Assembly: GCA_013213905.1 (NCBI GenBank)
Contig: JABSSQ010000001.1
Location: 1 to 54,979, forward strand
Length of the DNA stretch: 54,979 nt
DNA from: Verrucomicrobiales bacterium
GTDB taxonomy: Bacteria; Verrucomicrobiota; Verrucomicrobiia; Verrucomicrobiales; DEV007
Reading direction: 5' to 3'
Part shown: piece after piece, positions 17,202 through 26,120 of the stretch
Position numbering within the stretch: the stretch's first letter is position 1
Layout: each line of letters starts with the position of its first letter
Translations under genes and position numbers: made by a program
Notes under the pieces: model-generated
Databases searched by the model: none
What the model was told of the DNA's origin: nothing
Seen by the model: only the letters and a program-made list of their open reading frames with translations

Positions 17202-18166
17202 AGTTTCTGGTAACAGGCGCTAACGGAGACATAGGGGCAGCCGTCGGGCGTGTGCTTCGGGAGAGATATCCTGATGACCAGATCGATGGTGTTGATGCGG
17301 GTGGCAGGCTGCCTGGATTAGGCATCTTTGATCGGATGTTTCCTATTCCTCTTGCTTCAAGCGGCGACTACCTCAGAACGTTGATTGAACTGTCGGAAGG
17401 CTGCGATCTGGTTATTCCGACAAGTGAGCCGGAAATACTGGCGATTGCTAACTCCGAGCCTGATTTTCAACTTGGAGATCGGGCCTTGATCCTTGATTCC
17501 TCGATCGTTAATACCTTTTGCGACAAGCTGTCTGCATACGAATGGTTTGTGCAGAATCAGGTTGCTACTCCAAAAACAGCACTGCTCGGTGATGCATCGC
17601 CAGAGGACTTACCCCTTCTTTTGAAGCCGCGGCGTGGCTGCGGAAGTCGCGGGATCCAAGTGGTGGAGAACGCTTTGCATCTGGAACAGCAGATCAATGA
17701 GAATAGAGGGGGAGACGATTTTCTCGCCCAGGAGTATCTCACTGAGGCTGATGAGGAATATACTTGTGCCCTGTTTAAGTTTGGTGGCGAGCTGAGACAT
17801 ATCGCCATGAGGCGTCAGTTGCAGGGTGGATTTACCGCTCAGGCAGAAGTAGTGTCCAGCGAGTTAATTGATCATTTTCTGGTGATGATAGGGAGTCGGA
17901 TTGATTTTGAGGGATGTCTGAATGTCCAGTTTCGGATGAAAAAAGGGGTGCCTGTCGTATTTGAGATCAATCCCCGCATTTCCAGCACGGTGATGATGCG
18001 TCACAAGATCGGGTTCGAGGACCTCGTTTGGTGGATCGAATCCAGGATGCGTCAATCGGTTCCGGAATTCAGACAACCTGACGCAGGCACTAAAATTTTT
18101 CGTTTGTCCGACGAGGTTGCCTTTGATCCCAATGGCGAACCTGTTGAATCAGTCTTATCCCAATGA
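17198..18166 (+). CDS. ATP-grasp ligase-like protein in the pseudaminic acid cluster
   Basis: A 322-residue protein of the carbamoyl-phosphate-synthase-like ATP-grasp group. An N-terminal pre-ATP-grasp Rossmann region (VTGANGDIGAAVG, 5-17) is followed by the ATP-binding lysine stretch PLLLKPRRGCGSRGIQVV (about 139-156) and the metal-binding VFEINPRISSTV (about 250-261). These enzymes join a carboxylate to an amine or thiol through an acyl-phosphate. The gene overlaps both neighbours by 4 nt and starts with GTG. A role in acylating the 4-amino group of the Pse precursor, or a later amino-acid decoration, is inference; no acetyltransferase for that step is present. Confidence 0.82.
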   Translation: MKFLVTGANGDIGAAVGRVLRERYPDDQIDGVDAGGRLPGLGIFDRMFPIPLASSGDYLRTLIELSEGCDLVIPTSEPEILAIANSEPDFQLGDRALILDSSIVNTFCDKLSAYEWFVQNQVATPKTALLGDASPEDLPLLLKPRRGCGSRGIQVVENALHLEQQINENRGGDDFLAQEYLTEADEEYTCALFKFGGELRHIAMRRQLQGGFTAQAEVVSSELIDHFLVMIGSRIDFEGCLNVQFRMKKGVPVVFEINPRISSTVMMRHKIGFEDLVWWIESRMRQSVPEFRQPDAGTKIFRLSDEVAFDPNGEPVESVLSQ

Positions 18167-19101
18167 GCGACCAGGAGAAAATTGAAAGTCTAGCAAAGCA
18201 GCATGGTCTAATCCTAAATGGCTATGGCTTTTACGAGGTTAGGGATAAGCCGTCTCTGGATGAGCTGGCGAAGTTTTACGGTGAGGAATACTACCAGACT
18301 GCACAGGGTTCCTACGAGCTGGAGTATGGTGAGCCGGAATTGAATTATCTTAGGGCGAAGATCAGGCAAAGATTCCAATATCATTCCTCTAAGGTCCCAT
18401 TGAAGGCATCAACAGGACGACTTCTCGATGTTGGTTGTGGAGAAGGGCATGCCCTGGCATACTATCGATCACAGGGGTGGGACGTTCGGGGGCTCGATTT
18501 CAGTGTCGCAGGCTGCGAGAGAATGAATCCGGACTGCCTGCCCTTTTTGACTCAAGGTGACATCTATCACAATCTGGAAGCGCTTATCGTCGGGGGCGAT
18601 CGATTCGACGTAATCGTTCTTGATAACGTTTTAGAGCATGTTCTTGATCCGCTTGGGTTGATGAAAAAGTTGCTCGAGGTCCTTTCAGAAACGGGTGTCT
18701 TAATTGTTGATGTCCCTAACGATTTCTCAAAGGTGCAGATGGCTGCTTTGGAAGCCGGTTATGTTGATGATCCCTTCTGGATTTCTGTCCCGGCACACTT
18801 GTCCTATTTCAATCCCTCGGGTCTGGAGAATCTTGCTAAGTCAGCTGGGTTTGCCCCTGTGGGATTGCTTGGCGATTTCCCGGTTGATATCTATTTACTG
18901 AATCCAAATTCGAATTATTGGGGGAATGTCAACGAGGGTGTGAATGGCGTTTCGCGAGGCCGTGCGGCTCACGATGCTCGAATCCTCATCGAGAACCAAC
19001 TGGATCAAAGTGATGACGGCGGGGTCAATCGTATGTTTGAGGCTATGGGGCGAGTTGGTTTAGGCCGCTGTATTGCCGGATTTTTTGTTCCGGCTGGATA
19101 A
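18163..19101 (+). CDS. Class I SAM-dependent methyltransferase
   Basis: A 312-residue protein. A short N-terminal region with GFYEVRDKPS and FYGEEYY resembles the lead-in of sugar-modifying methyltransferases. The SAM-binding domain has LLDVGCGEG (87-95) and VIVLDNVLEHVLDP at motif II/III. The ATG overlaps the ATP-grasp gene by 4 nt. It probably methylates a sugar or a terminal residue of the glycan; oxygen versus nitrogen methylation cannot be told. A 40-bp gap follows before pseI. Confidence 0.85.
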   Translation: MSDQEKIESLAKQHGLILNGYGFYEVRDKPSLDELAKFYGEEYYQTAQGSYELEYGEPELNYLRAKIRQRFQYHSSKVPLKASTGRLLDVGCGEGHALAYYRSQGWDVRGLDFSVAGCERMNPDCLPFLTQGDIYHNLEALIVGGDRFDVIVLDNVLEHVLDPLGLMKKLLEVLSETGVLIVDVPNDFSKVQMAALEAGYVDDPFWISVPAHLSYFNPSGLENLAKSAGFAPVGLLGDFPVDIYLLNPNSNYWGNVNEGVNGVSRGRAAHDARILIENQLDQSDDGGVNRMFEAMGRVGLGRCIAGFFVPAG

Positions 19102-19141
19102 TTCAGCCTAAGCGCATTGCTCAGTTAACAAGATAGAAAAC

Positions 19142-20188
19142 ATGAACATAGGCGGAATTGAGATAAAAGATCAGCACCCGACATTTGTGATCGCGGAGCT
19201 TTCGGCAAATCACAATGGCAGCTTGGATGATGCAATTGCCTTGATGGAAACCGCGAAAGCGAGCGGAGCCGACGCCATTAAAATCCAGACCTACAAGGCG
19301 GACACGATTACGCTCAAAAGTAACCGGCCTGAATTTCAGATTAATTCAGGTACGATGTGGGATGGGCGCAACCTCTATGATCTCTATGACGAGGCGCACA
19401 CACCGTGGGACTGGCATGAAGCGCTATTCAGTAAAGCGAGTGATCTTGAGATCCCACTGTTCTCAACACCATTTGATGATACGGCGGTGGAGCTTCTGGA
19501 AAGGTTTGACCCACCCGCCTATAAGATTGCTTCGTTTGAATTGATCGACCATGGGCTGTTGCGAACCGTTGCGCGCACGGGTAAACCGATTATCATGTCC
19601 ACCGGAATGGCGACCCTGGGCGAGATTGAGGAAGCTGTTAGTGTGATTCGAGAGGAAGGGTGCGAATCACTTTGCTTGCTGAAATGCACCAGTTCATACC
19701 CTGCTCCGATTGAAGAGGCGAACCTGCGGACCATTCCACATCTGGCGGAAACATTCGATGTCGTCGCCGGTCTCTCGGATCATACTTTGACGGAGGTTGT
19801 TCCAATTGGTGCCGTAGCCATTGGGGCAAGGGTAATCGAAAAGCATTTAACCCAGTCCCGCGACCTGCCTGGCCCCGATAGCGCCTTCTCAATTGAACCC
19901 GCTGAATTTCGTTCGATGGTCGATGGGATTCGCACTGTCGAGGCTGCTCTCGGTGGAGTCGATTACAGCCTTACTGATGGCGAGAAAGCCAGTGTGAAAT
20001 ACCGCAGATCCCTGTTTGTGTCCGCAGACATGAAGAAGGGGGATAAGTTCTCCGCTACGAACATTAAATCTGTCAGGCCCGGACACGGGCTCCCGCCCAA
20101 ATTCCTCCCGGAGGTCATTGGGAAAACAGCCGTAGCTGATTATGAAGTTGGGACGCCTCTCAGTTGGGAGATGATGTCCGACAGTTGA
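19142..20188 (+). CDS. pseI: Pseudaminic acid synthase, PseI
   Basis: A 348-residue NeuB-family synthase that condenses the 2,4-diacetamido-altropyranose with phosphoenolpyruvate to give pseudaminic acid. The TIM-barrel part has AELSANHNGS (18-27), KIQTYKADTI, FSTPFD and KIASFEL. The C-terminal SAF/antifreeze-like domain (about 290-348) is complete, unlike the second NeuB-type protein at 27302. The start is ATG. It is separated from pseG by the phosphoesterase, ATP-grasp and methyltransferase genes. Confidence 0.93.
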   Translation: MNIGGIEIKDQHPTFVIAELSANHNGSLDDAIALMETAKASGADAIKIQTYKADTITLKSNRPEFQINSGTMWDGRNLYDLYDEAHTPWDWHEALFSKASDLEIPLFSTPFDDTAVELLERFDPPAYKIASFELIDHGLLRTVARTGKPIIMSTGMATLGEIEEAVSVIREEGCESLCLLKCTSSYPAPIEEANLRTIPHLAETFDVVAGLSDHTLTEVVPIGAVAIGARVIEKHLTQSRDLPGPDSAFSIEPAEFRSMVDGIRTVEAALGGVDYSLTDGEKASVKYRRSLFVSADMKKGDKFSATNIKSVRPGHGLPPKFLPEVIGKTAVADYEVGTPLSWEMMSDS

Positions 20189-20198
20189 GCGGGGTTGC

Positions 20199-21662
20199 TT
20201 GGAATACCTTTCGTTGATTCAGTGTCCAAGAAACGCCGTGAAGCGCAGTGTCGGAATTGTAGTTGATCACCCTGAAAGGGATCTTGGCGGGATCGTATTT
20301 CTTGCCACTTTGCTGGTAGATGCGGGAGTTAATGTTCGCCTTTATCCCTGGAATTTGGTGTCACGAAGCCGGGGCCTTCTGCTTGTGGAACAGAGTGATG
20401 ATCTTGTCATTTTGAACTACCTTCGACCGAACAATTCCTACCTCGGGCCAATCCTCGAGGAGGCGGGAATACCGTTTGCCGTCCTGGAGACAGAAGGCGG
20501 AGTGCTCGTCTCAATCGAAAAATATTTTGAGAAGGCTTTGCCGAAGGAAGACTGGCAGCGTGTTTCGCGATATTTTTCGTGGGGGAATGAATTGGCCGAA
20601 GGATTCGTGGAGAGGGGTTTGATTGATAAAGACCGAGTGGTTGTCACCGGTTCTCCGCGCATGGACTTCTACGTGGCGCCGCTCGCAAATAGTCTTGTTC
20701 GGCAGGATGGTCAGGGCAGCGATGATATCATCCTAGTGAACGGGAATTTCACTTTGTCGAATCCTGCCTTTCAGACTCCGGAGAAGGAGATTGATATGCT
20801 CGTGAATCAGCTCGGCTATGATCGCGTCGAAATGGAGCAGATGCTTGAGCGGTGCAAGAAAGCCAAGGCGGAGATGATTCGCCTCACGATTGAACTTGCG
20901 AAAAGATACCCTGCCCGGGAGGTGGTTTTTCGCCCCCATCCGTTTGAGAACGTCGAATCATATCGGGAGATCTTTCCTGATTTGCCGAATCTCTCTGTGA
21001 CAAGGGAAGGGACAGTGGATCGATGGATTCTTCGTTCGAAGTTGTTGCTCCATCGATCATGCTCCACAGCTGTGGAGGCAGCACTCGTCGGAGTGCCGGC
21101 TGTCTCGCCGCAGTGGGTTGTGCCCATGGGAGTGCAGCCGACATCCGAAGCTTGCAGTATCCCGGTGGAAGATGAAGAGGCGCTCTTTGCTTTGGCCGAT
21201 CAGATTGACCGGGACGCCTACACGTTTCCAGGCCATTTGCCGCCTCAAGAAATTATCGAAGATTTTTTCTTCAGAGTGGATGGCGAATCCGGGCGGCGAG
21301 TTGCGGAAGGGGTGTTGAAGTTTCTTGAATCGTCACCCCGAAACGAATCGATGAGCACCAGCATTGAGGATACTGATCCGGGCGGGGGTGTGAGTTTGCA
21401 GCGGAATTCGTTTCGAGTCAGATGTCAGCGTTTTTTCGGGCGGATTCTTTCGCGAGGGCACCACAATGAGGAGTCCCATGTGGACGAAAATGAGTGGGTT
21501 GAGCCTTGGAGCAAGACTGCGAAGTATTTCGATGCTGATGCCGTTTCGAAAGCTCAGGCTATGATTGGCAGTGCATACAAAGATCTTACTGTGCCTGAGG
21601 TTTCCAATGAGCAAGCCGTCATTGGAGGCCGGGTCATTCCTTTTGTTCAATTGAAAAGCTAG
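20199..21662 (+). CDS. Surface carbohydrate biosynthesis protein, GT-B-like
   Basis: A 487-residue protein. The region VGIVVDHPERDLGGIVFLATLL followed later by LETEGGV resembles proteins annotated as surface carbohydrate biosynthesis proteins. The C-terminal half has KLLLHRSCSTAVEAALVGVPAVSP, reminiscent of CDP-glycerol-type and other GT-B glycosyltransferases. A tail of about 120 residues is not recognised. The start is uncertain: TTG at 20199, 10 bp after pseI, or GTG at 20238. It directly follows pseI, so transfer of pseudaminic acid or its derivative is possible but unproven. Confidence 0.68.
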   Translation: MEYLSLIQCPRNAVKRSVGIVVDHPERDLGGIVFLATLLVDAGVNVRLYPWNLVSRSRGLLLVEQSDDLVILNYLRPNNSYLGPILEEAGIPFAVLETEGGVLVSIEKYFEKALPKEDWQRVSRYFSWGNELAEGFVERGLIDKDRVVVTGSPRMDFYVAPLANSLVRQDGQGSDDIILVNGNFTLSNPAFQTPEKEIDMLVNQLGYDRVEMEQMLERCKKAKAEMIRLTIELAKRYPAREVVFRPHPFENVESYREIFPDLPNLSVTREGTVDRWILRSKLLLHRSCSTAVEAALVGVPAVSPQWVVPMGVQPTSEACSIPVEDEEALFALADQIDRDAYTFPGHLPPQEIIEDFFFRVDGESGRRVAEGVLKFLESSPRNESMSTSIEDTDPGGGVSLQRNSFRVRCQRFFGRILSRGHHNEESHVDENEWVEPWSKTAKYFDADAVSKAQAMIGSAYKDLTVPEVSNEQAVIGGRVIPFVQLKS

Positions 21663-21672
21663 AGATGCATTC

Positions 21673-21690
21673 GAGCCATCGTGATGGCTC
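21673..21690 (+). terminator. Post-stop hairpin, no U-tract
   Basis: GAGCCATC and GATGGCTC form a perfect 8-bp inverted repeat around GT, 10 nt after the preceding stop codon and in the only sizeable gap nearby (48 bp). No T-run follows. It may be a non-canonical terminator or a 3'-stabilising stem. Confidence 0.4.
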
Positions 21691-21710
21691 TGTTAACTGA
21701 AAATTAGAAA

Positions 21711-22676
21711 ATGCTCAGAGAAACAATTCAGCGATTGAAGTGCCTGTGGAGACTTTCCGGTGTGCTCTCACGTCTCCGTTTGGAAACGCATATTGATGAG
21801 TTAGGATTAATCCACGATCTCGTTCTGTCGTCGCGATTTAATCAACGGAATCTTGATAATGTTCTTCTTCACCGTGGTGGAAAAGAGTTGGCTGATTTTT
21901 CATCGCAGCGCGACTTGCTGCGAGCGGTCGAGATGAAGATTTTCTCCCAGAACGGTGAAGACGGAATCCTGTCGTTTCTGGTTTCGCGTATCAAGAACCC
22001 GGTAAGGGCAGCCATGGATATCGGTTGTGGTGGTAAGTCGTCCAATACGCTGAACCTGATTTGCAATCGTGAGTGGACGGGGGTGTTTGTCGATATGTCA
22101 GGCAAGGCATTGAACGAAACCAAGAGGAATGCTGCAGTTGGTAAGGTTAAGTCGCCTTGCCACTATCTTAATCTGAATATCTGCGATGACGGTAGCCAGG
22201 AGAAGGTCAAAGAGGCATTGGACGGCAACGAAATTGGAGTTCTTTCTATTGATATCGACGGGCTGGATTACTGGATCTGGAAGGAGGTCCAACTGGATGC
22301 CCAGATCGTTGTTATCGAATTCAATCCATCATTTGGTCCGGAGAAGTCCCTGACCGTCAAAAATGATCCTACTTTCAATATCAATGAGGCTCATCCGAAA
22401 CGCTGGTTTCATGGCGCCAGCCTCGAAGCGATGCGCCGCCTTGGGCTCCAAAAGGGTTACGGGTTCGTCGGCGTCGATTCGAACGGGGTGAATGCCTTTT
22501 TTATGAGGCAAGACCTTTTGAGGGCCTCGGGGCTACAGGAGGTGAGTAGTGAGGAGGCCTACTATCCACATTTTCAGAGACCCGAGCCGATTGATGAGCA
22601 GGTCAAGGCGACCAATCAGATGGGAGCCCTGGAGGTTGGTGAGGACGGCGAAGTTGCAGCCAGCGCAGAATCATGA
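21711..22676 (+). CDS. FkbM-like class I methyltransferase fold protein
   Basis: A 321-residue protein. The central region EMKIFSQNGEDGIL, then AAMDIGCGGKSSNT and GVFVDMSG, matches a polysaccharide-locus family related to FkbM methyltransferases. IGVLSIDIDGLDYWIW corresponds to the FkbM metal and substrate segment. The Gly-rich SAM motif (DIGCGGKSSN) is atypical. The gene overlaps the next, clearer FkbM gene by 4 nt (ATGA), so the two may act together in glycan O-methylation. The start is ATG. Confidence 0.75.
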   Translation: MLRETIQRLKCLWRLSGVLSRLRLETHIDELGLIHDLVLSSRFNQRNLDNVLLHRGGKELADFSSQRDLLRAVEMKIFSQNGEDGILSFLVSRIKNPVRAAMDIGCGGKSSNTLNLICNREWTGVFVDMSGKALNETKRNAAVGKVKSPCHYLNLNICDDGSQEKVKEALDGNEIGVLSIDIDGLDYWIWKEVQLDAQIVVIEFNPSFGPEKSLTVKNDPTFNINEAHPKRWFHGASLEAMRRLGLQKGYGFVGVDSNGVNAFFMRQDLLRASGLQEVSSEEAYYPHFQRPEPIDEQVKATNQMGALEVGEDGEVAASAES

Positions 22677-23530
22677 GCGATCAAAGTTGGGAGGTAGTCG
22701 GGTTTCAGGGCAAGTTTTTGCAGTGGGCTTACCAGCGTCCCAAGGTCTGGGCCGCTTTGCAGCGTTTGAATCCTGAAATCCGTTTTTCAGCGGCTCGCGT
22801 GATTGGCATGGGGGATTTTGAGTTGCTTGTGCCCTGGGAACAAGTGCAGGAGAAACTGGGGGTATTCATTGGGGCGAAGCAGTACTTCGTCGACATGGAA
22901 CGTTGTTTTCCTGAGACCAAAGAGGCTTCGCGTATGCCGGATTATATCTTTGATGTTGGTGCAAATGTTGGTGGATTTACCGTAGAAGCGAGAAGCCTAT
23001 ACCCCGACGCAAAGATTGTGGCGGTCGAACCAAATCCAGTCTGTTTCAAGTTCCTCAGAAGTAATTCAGGCCCGCTTGATGTGCATTGCGAAGAGAAAGC
23101 GGTTGGCGAATCCGGCGGACGAATTGAGATGGCTAAGGGGATGTCTTTGACGACGGCTTCACTGGGGCATTCCGGAGTTTACAAAGTGAAGGCTGGAAAG
23201 CGGCGATACTTTGCGCGGAATGAGAGAGTTTGGGATGAAACCTTTGAAGTGGAGTGTGTGGGAATCGAGGAGCTGATGAAGGGCGTTGAGGGAAGCGTTC
23301 TTTTGAAAGTGGACTGTGAAGGCGGTGAGTATCACATCTTCACGGAGAAGAATCGGGAATTGCTTTGCAAGGTCGATTACCTGCTCATGGAGGCCCATCC
23401 TTCTGAGATTGGTATGCCCGATGATCTCATGGGGACTCTCGAAAAATGGGGTTTCCAATCTGTTCGGGAGCCAATGACTAATGGGTGCGAAATGATTTAC
23501 GCAAGAGGTCCCGGCGTTTCTGTGTCTTGA
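22673..23530 (+). CDS. FkbM family methyltransferase
   Basis: A 285-residue SAM-dependent methyltransferase. The FkbM domain covers about 95-270, with YIFDVGANVGGFTVEA (SAM loop), IVAVEPNP (acidic loop binding the SAM ribose) and VLLKVDCEGGEYHIF, the family signature that holds the catalytic or metal Asp. About 90 N-terminal residues are unassigned. It starts inside the preceding gene (ATGA), and its stop TGA shares a base with the next start. The substrate is likely a sugar hydroxyl of the surface glycan. Confidence 0.85.
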   Translation: MSDQSWEVVGFQGKFLQWAYQRPKVWAALQRLNPEIRFSAARVIGMGDFELLVPWEQVQEKLGVFIGAKQYFVDMERCFPETKEASRMPDYIFDVGANVGGFTVEARSLYPDAKIVAVEPNPVCFKFLRSNSGPLDVHCEEKAVGESGGRIEMAKGMSLTTASLGHSGVYKVKAGKRRYFARNERVWDETFEVECVGIEELMKGVEGSVLLKVDCEGGEYHIFTEKNRELLCKVDYLLMEAHPSEIGMPDDLMGTLEKWGFQSVREPMTNGCEMIYARGPGVSVS

Positions 23531-24825
23531 TGAAGATTGCCCTGATCCTGGCAAAGGGGATCGCTCCCCTCGATAGTATTGCTTCTGTTCTTGAGGCTCT
23601 TTCAGCGCGAGGTGACGAAGTCTCGATTTTCCTGCTGACTCCTTCTAAGCGTCAATTGCTGCGTGGAGGTGAGTTCTATGAAGAGAGGCTTCGTTCTGCT
23701 GGAGTCCGGTTTCTGGATCTGATTGATTGTGCTGATCTTTCACCCCTGGAACGATGGATTGCCAGAAGGGCTTATTTGAATTCGTCCAGAGATTCAGCGC
23801 CGGTGACTCGCCTTGAGCGTTGGGCAAAAAACTTTATTCTGCGCCGCGGCCTGGTGCCGAGAGTTGATATGGAGGTTGCTTTTCCGGCTGGTTTGAAATC
23901 CCTGGATCCCGATTTGATCCTGCTGGATCATTCCAGTTCACTTCCGGCGCGGCAGGCAAAAGAGGTTCTCAAAAAGTCTATTGCCGGCAACAACAACCTG
24001 AAGGTCGTTTTGCTTCCGCACGCTCCACATCATGTTCAGAGCAATTGTTTTGCTCCCTATCTCCAGGAGGACCGGTTCCCAGGGTTCTGCGATTTTTGGA
24101 TGACCCTGGAGAGTGAGCGGAGTTGGGAGGCTCTACCGGATCAACGAGAGCGTTTTTTCTATTCGGGATACCCCGGGATGGATCGAAACTGGCTTGATTC
24201 GTTGAGAGCGTCTTGCAGAAGTGGTGAGCCGGTCAGAATTGTATATCTCATTCGACGATTCCTGAATCAGGGGCAACAGCGCGGGTCAGGTGACAATGAA
24301 TTCGTAATGGACTTCGAAGAGTTTGAAGTCACGACGCGCGCAGTGTTAGAGGCGGTGGCCAAACTGGATGAAGACGTGAAGCTGGTTATTAAGCCCCACC
24401 CTTCTAATGACTTTGCGGTGGTTGACAGGTTGGTTTCCGGGTGGAGCTCCATGGAGGTCGAGATTTCAGGCGAACCGATTTATCATTGGATTTCCAGAAG
24501 TGACTGCATGATATCGCTCTACTCGACCGCCTACTTCCCGGCTATAGCTGCAGGGATCCCGTGTATTGTTCTCCCAACTGAGGCACAAGAGTTTGTCGAG
24601 TCACAGAACGAGACGATGTCTAAGATGTACCTGGGGCTTCGTGGTCGGGTTCGTTCACTTGAGCAATTGGATGATACCCTTCAGCAGGCGTTGAATGATC
24701 CCTCATTTGGGGAGCAAGATTGTGATCATCTGAGAAATTTCTACCCTGACGGGGCAGTGTACCGCTCAGTCGCCAGAATTGACCATCTGGTATCTGAAAG
24801 AGCGGAGCACAACTCCATGAGTTGA
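23530..24825 (+). CDS. Putative GT-B glycosyltransferase of unassigned family
   Basis: A 431-residue protein beginning MKIALILAKGIAPLDSIASVL, a typical N-terminal Rossmann strand of GT-B enzymes. The C-terminal half contains VKLVIKPHPSND and a SLYSTAYFPAIAAGIPCIVLP segment, like the nucleotide-sugar-binding domain of CDP-glycerol-type and capsule glycosyltransferases. The ATG at 23530 overlaps the preceding stop (TGATG) and is preferred to an upstream in-frame start at 23485. The donor sugar is unknown. It shares this PHP and S-x-A layout with the proteins at 20199 and 28213. Confidence 0.62.
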   Translation: MKIALILAKGIAPLDSIASVLEALSARGDEVSIFLLTPSKRQLLRGGEFYEERLRSAGVRFLDLIDCADLSPLERWIARRAYLNSSRDSAPVTRLERWAKNFILRRGLVPRVDMEVAFPAGLKSLDPDLILLDHSSSLPARQAKEVLKKSIAGNNNLKVVLLPHAPHHVQSNCFAPYLQEDRFPGFCDFWMTLESERSWEALPDQRERFFYSGYPGMDRNWLDSLRASCRSGEPVRIVYLIRRFLNQGQQRGSGDNEFVMDFEEFEVTTRAVLEAVAKLDEDVKLVIKPHPSNDFAVVDRLVSGWSSMEVEISGEPIYHWISRSDCMISLYSTAYFPAIAAGIPCIVLPTEAQEFVESQNETMSKMYLGLRGRVRSLEQLDDTLQQALNDPSFGEQDCDHLRNFYPDGAVYRSVARIDHLVSERAEHNSMS

Positions 24826-24826
24826 C

Positions 24827-26086
24827 ATGAATAGTGCACTTGAAGTTCATCAGCTTTCCAAGCTGTTCCAGTATTCGCTTAAGACATCTCTGGCCCAGGG
24901 AGTGGTCGACATTGCGGGCGAGTTCGGCGCGTTGCGAGACTACCGCGTCGGAAAAGAGTTCTATGCGATCAAAGACCTTTCTTTTGAACTCGAGCAAGGA
25001 AGCTGTTTTGGAATTGTTGGGTCAAATGGCGCAGGAAAGACGACCCTGCTGAAGGCGATCAGTGGTTTGCTTAAACCGGACGAAGGTTATGTGAAATACC
25101 GAGGGCGATTAGAGTCCTTGATTGCTTTAGGTATCGGTTCCAATCCGATTCTGACAGGAAGGGAAAATATCCACATTTTGGGAAGCCTGCGGGGAATACC
25201 AAAGCGTGAGCATTCGAGACTGGTAGAGCGGGTCATTGAGTTCTCCGGGATTGGCGATTTTATCGATGCACCGCTTCAGAACTACAGTTCGGGAATGAAA
25301 GCCAGGCTGGCTTTCGGCGTCGCGATGAACATGGACCCCGATATTTTGCTGGTCGATGAAGTCCTCGCAGTGGGGGATGCTTCTTTCAGGGAGAAGGCCG
25401 CTGAACAGATGCATCAGCTCACAGCAGGTGGAGCCACCGTGGTTCTCGTGTCTCACAACTCAGTGACCATGGAGAAGATGTGCAGCGAGGTGTTGTGGTT
25501 GGATCGCGGGCAAAAGAAAATGATGGGGGACGCGCGTCAGGTAATCGGTGCGTATGAAGCATCGTCCGCAGAAGAGAGCGCTAAGGATAAGGTCAAGGAA
25601 GATGAATCACAGAAGTGGAAGTCGTTTTTCAGCGATTTGATCATCGAGCGGCAGGGAGGGAAGGTTTTTATCAAAGGCCAACCGACCGATGCCGGGCATC
25701 TGGTGTTTGTGATCGAAAAGCCTACCGGATCCGGGGAGCCGAACCGGGCTGCGCTTGGAAGTAGCTACTTCTTCGGCGAGGAGCCATTGAAGGCCGGGGA
25801 TGAGTTTGATTTTACTGTCGAGATTGACGGGTTTACTCCGGGATCTTATCGATGCCTGATTGGTCTAATGAAAAACCCCACAGGGCAGGTGGGAGAGAAG
25901 TACTTGTTGCCGCCAACCGTTGCTGGAAGTTTCACTTTGGATGCGGAAGAGTTGCTGGATCGATACCGGACGATACCCGCAACGCAGGTGGTGAACCTTC
26001 TTCCAGCGAGGAATCCGGAATTCAGCTATCGGGTTAACGGCAATCTTGTCGGTAAGTTTGAGGTAAGGCCGCAGGATCTCGACTAG
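24827..26086 (+). CDS. wzt: Polysaccharide ABC exporter ATPase with C-terminal substrate-recognition domain
   Basis: A 419-residue ATPase partner of the permease at 11668. The ABC domain (about 1-245) has Walker A GSNGAGKT (65-72), the YSSGM signature (153-157), Walker B ILLVDE (173-178) and the H-loop His210. After an acidic linker, a beta-rich domain (about 270-419) resembles the Wzt C-terminal domain that, in characterised O-antigen exporters, reads the capping group on the finished chain. That implies chain-length control by a terminal modification, and several methyltransferases in the locus could supply it. ATG at 24827; it follows the GT-B gene by 1 nt. Confidence 0.9.
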   Translation: MNSALEVHQLSKLFQYSLKTSLAQGVVDIAGEFGALRDYRVGKEFYAIKDLSFELEQGSCFGIVGSNGAGKTTLLKAISGLLKPDEGYVKYRGRLESLIALGIGSNPILTGRENIHILGSLRGIPKREHSRLVERVIEFSGIGDFIDAPLQNYSSGMKARLAFGVAMNMDPDILLVDEVLAVGDASFREKAAEQMHQLTAGGATVVLVSHNSVTMEKMCSEVLWLDRGQKKMMGDARQVIGAYEASSAEESAKDKVKEDESQKWKSFFSDLIIERQGGKVFIKGQPTDAGHLVFVIEKPTGSGEPNRAALGSSYFFGEEPLKAGDEFDFTVEIDGFTPGSYRCLIGLMKNPTGQVGEKYLLPPTVAGSFTLDAEELLDRYRTIPATQVVNLLPARNPEFSYRVNGNLVGKFEVRPQDLD

Positions 26087-26120
26087 TGGTTTGTCGCATT
26101 ACTTGAATCATTTCTATTCT

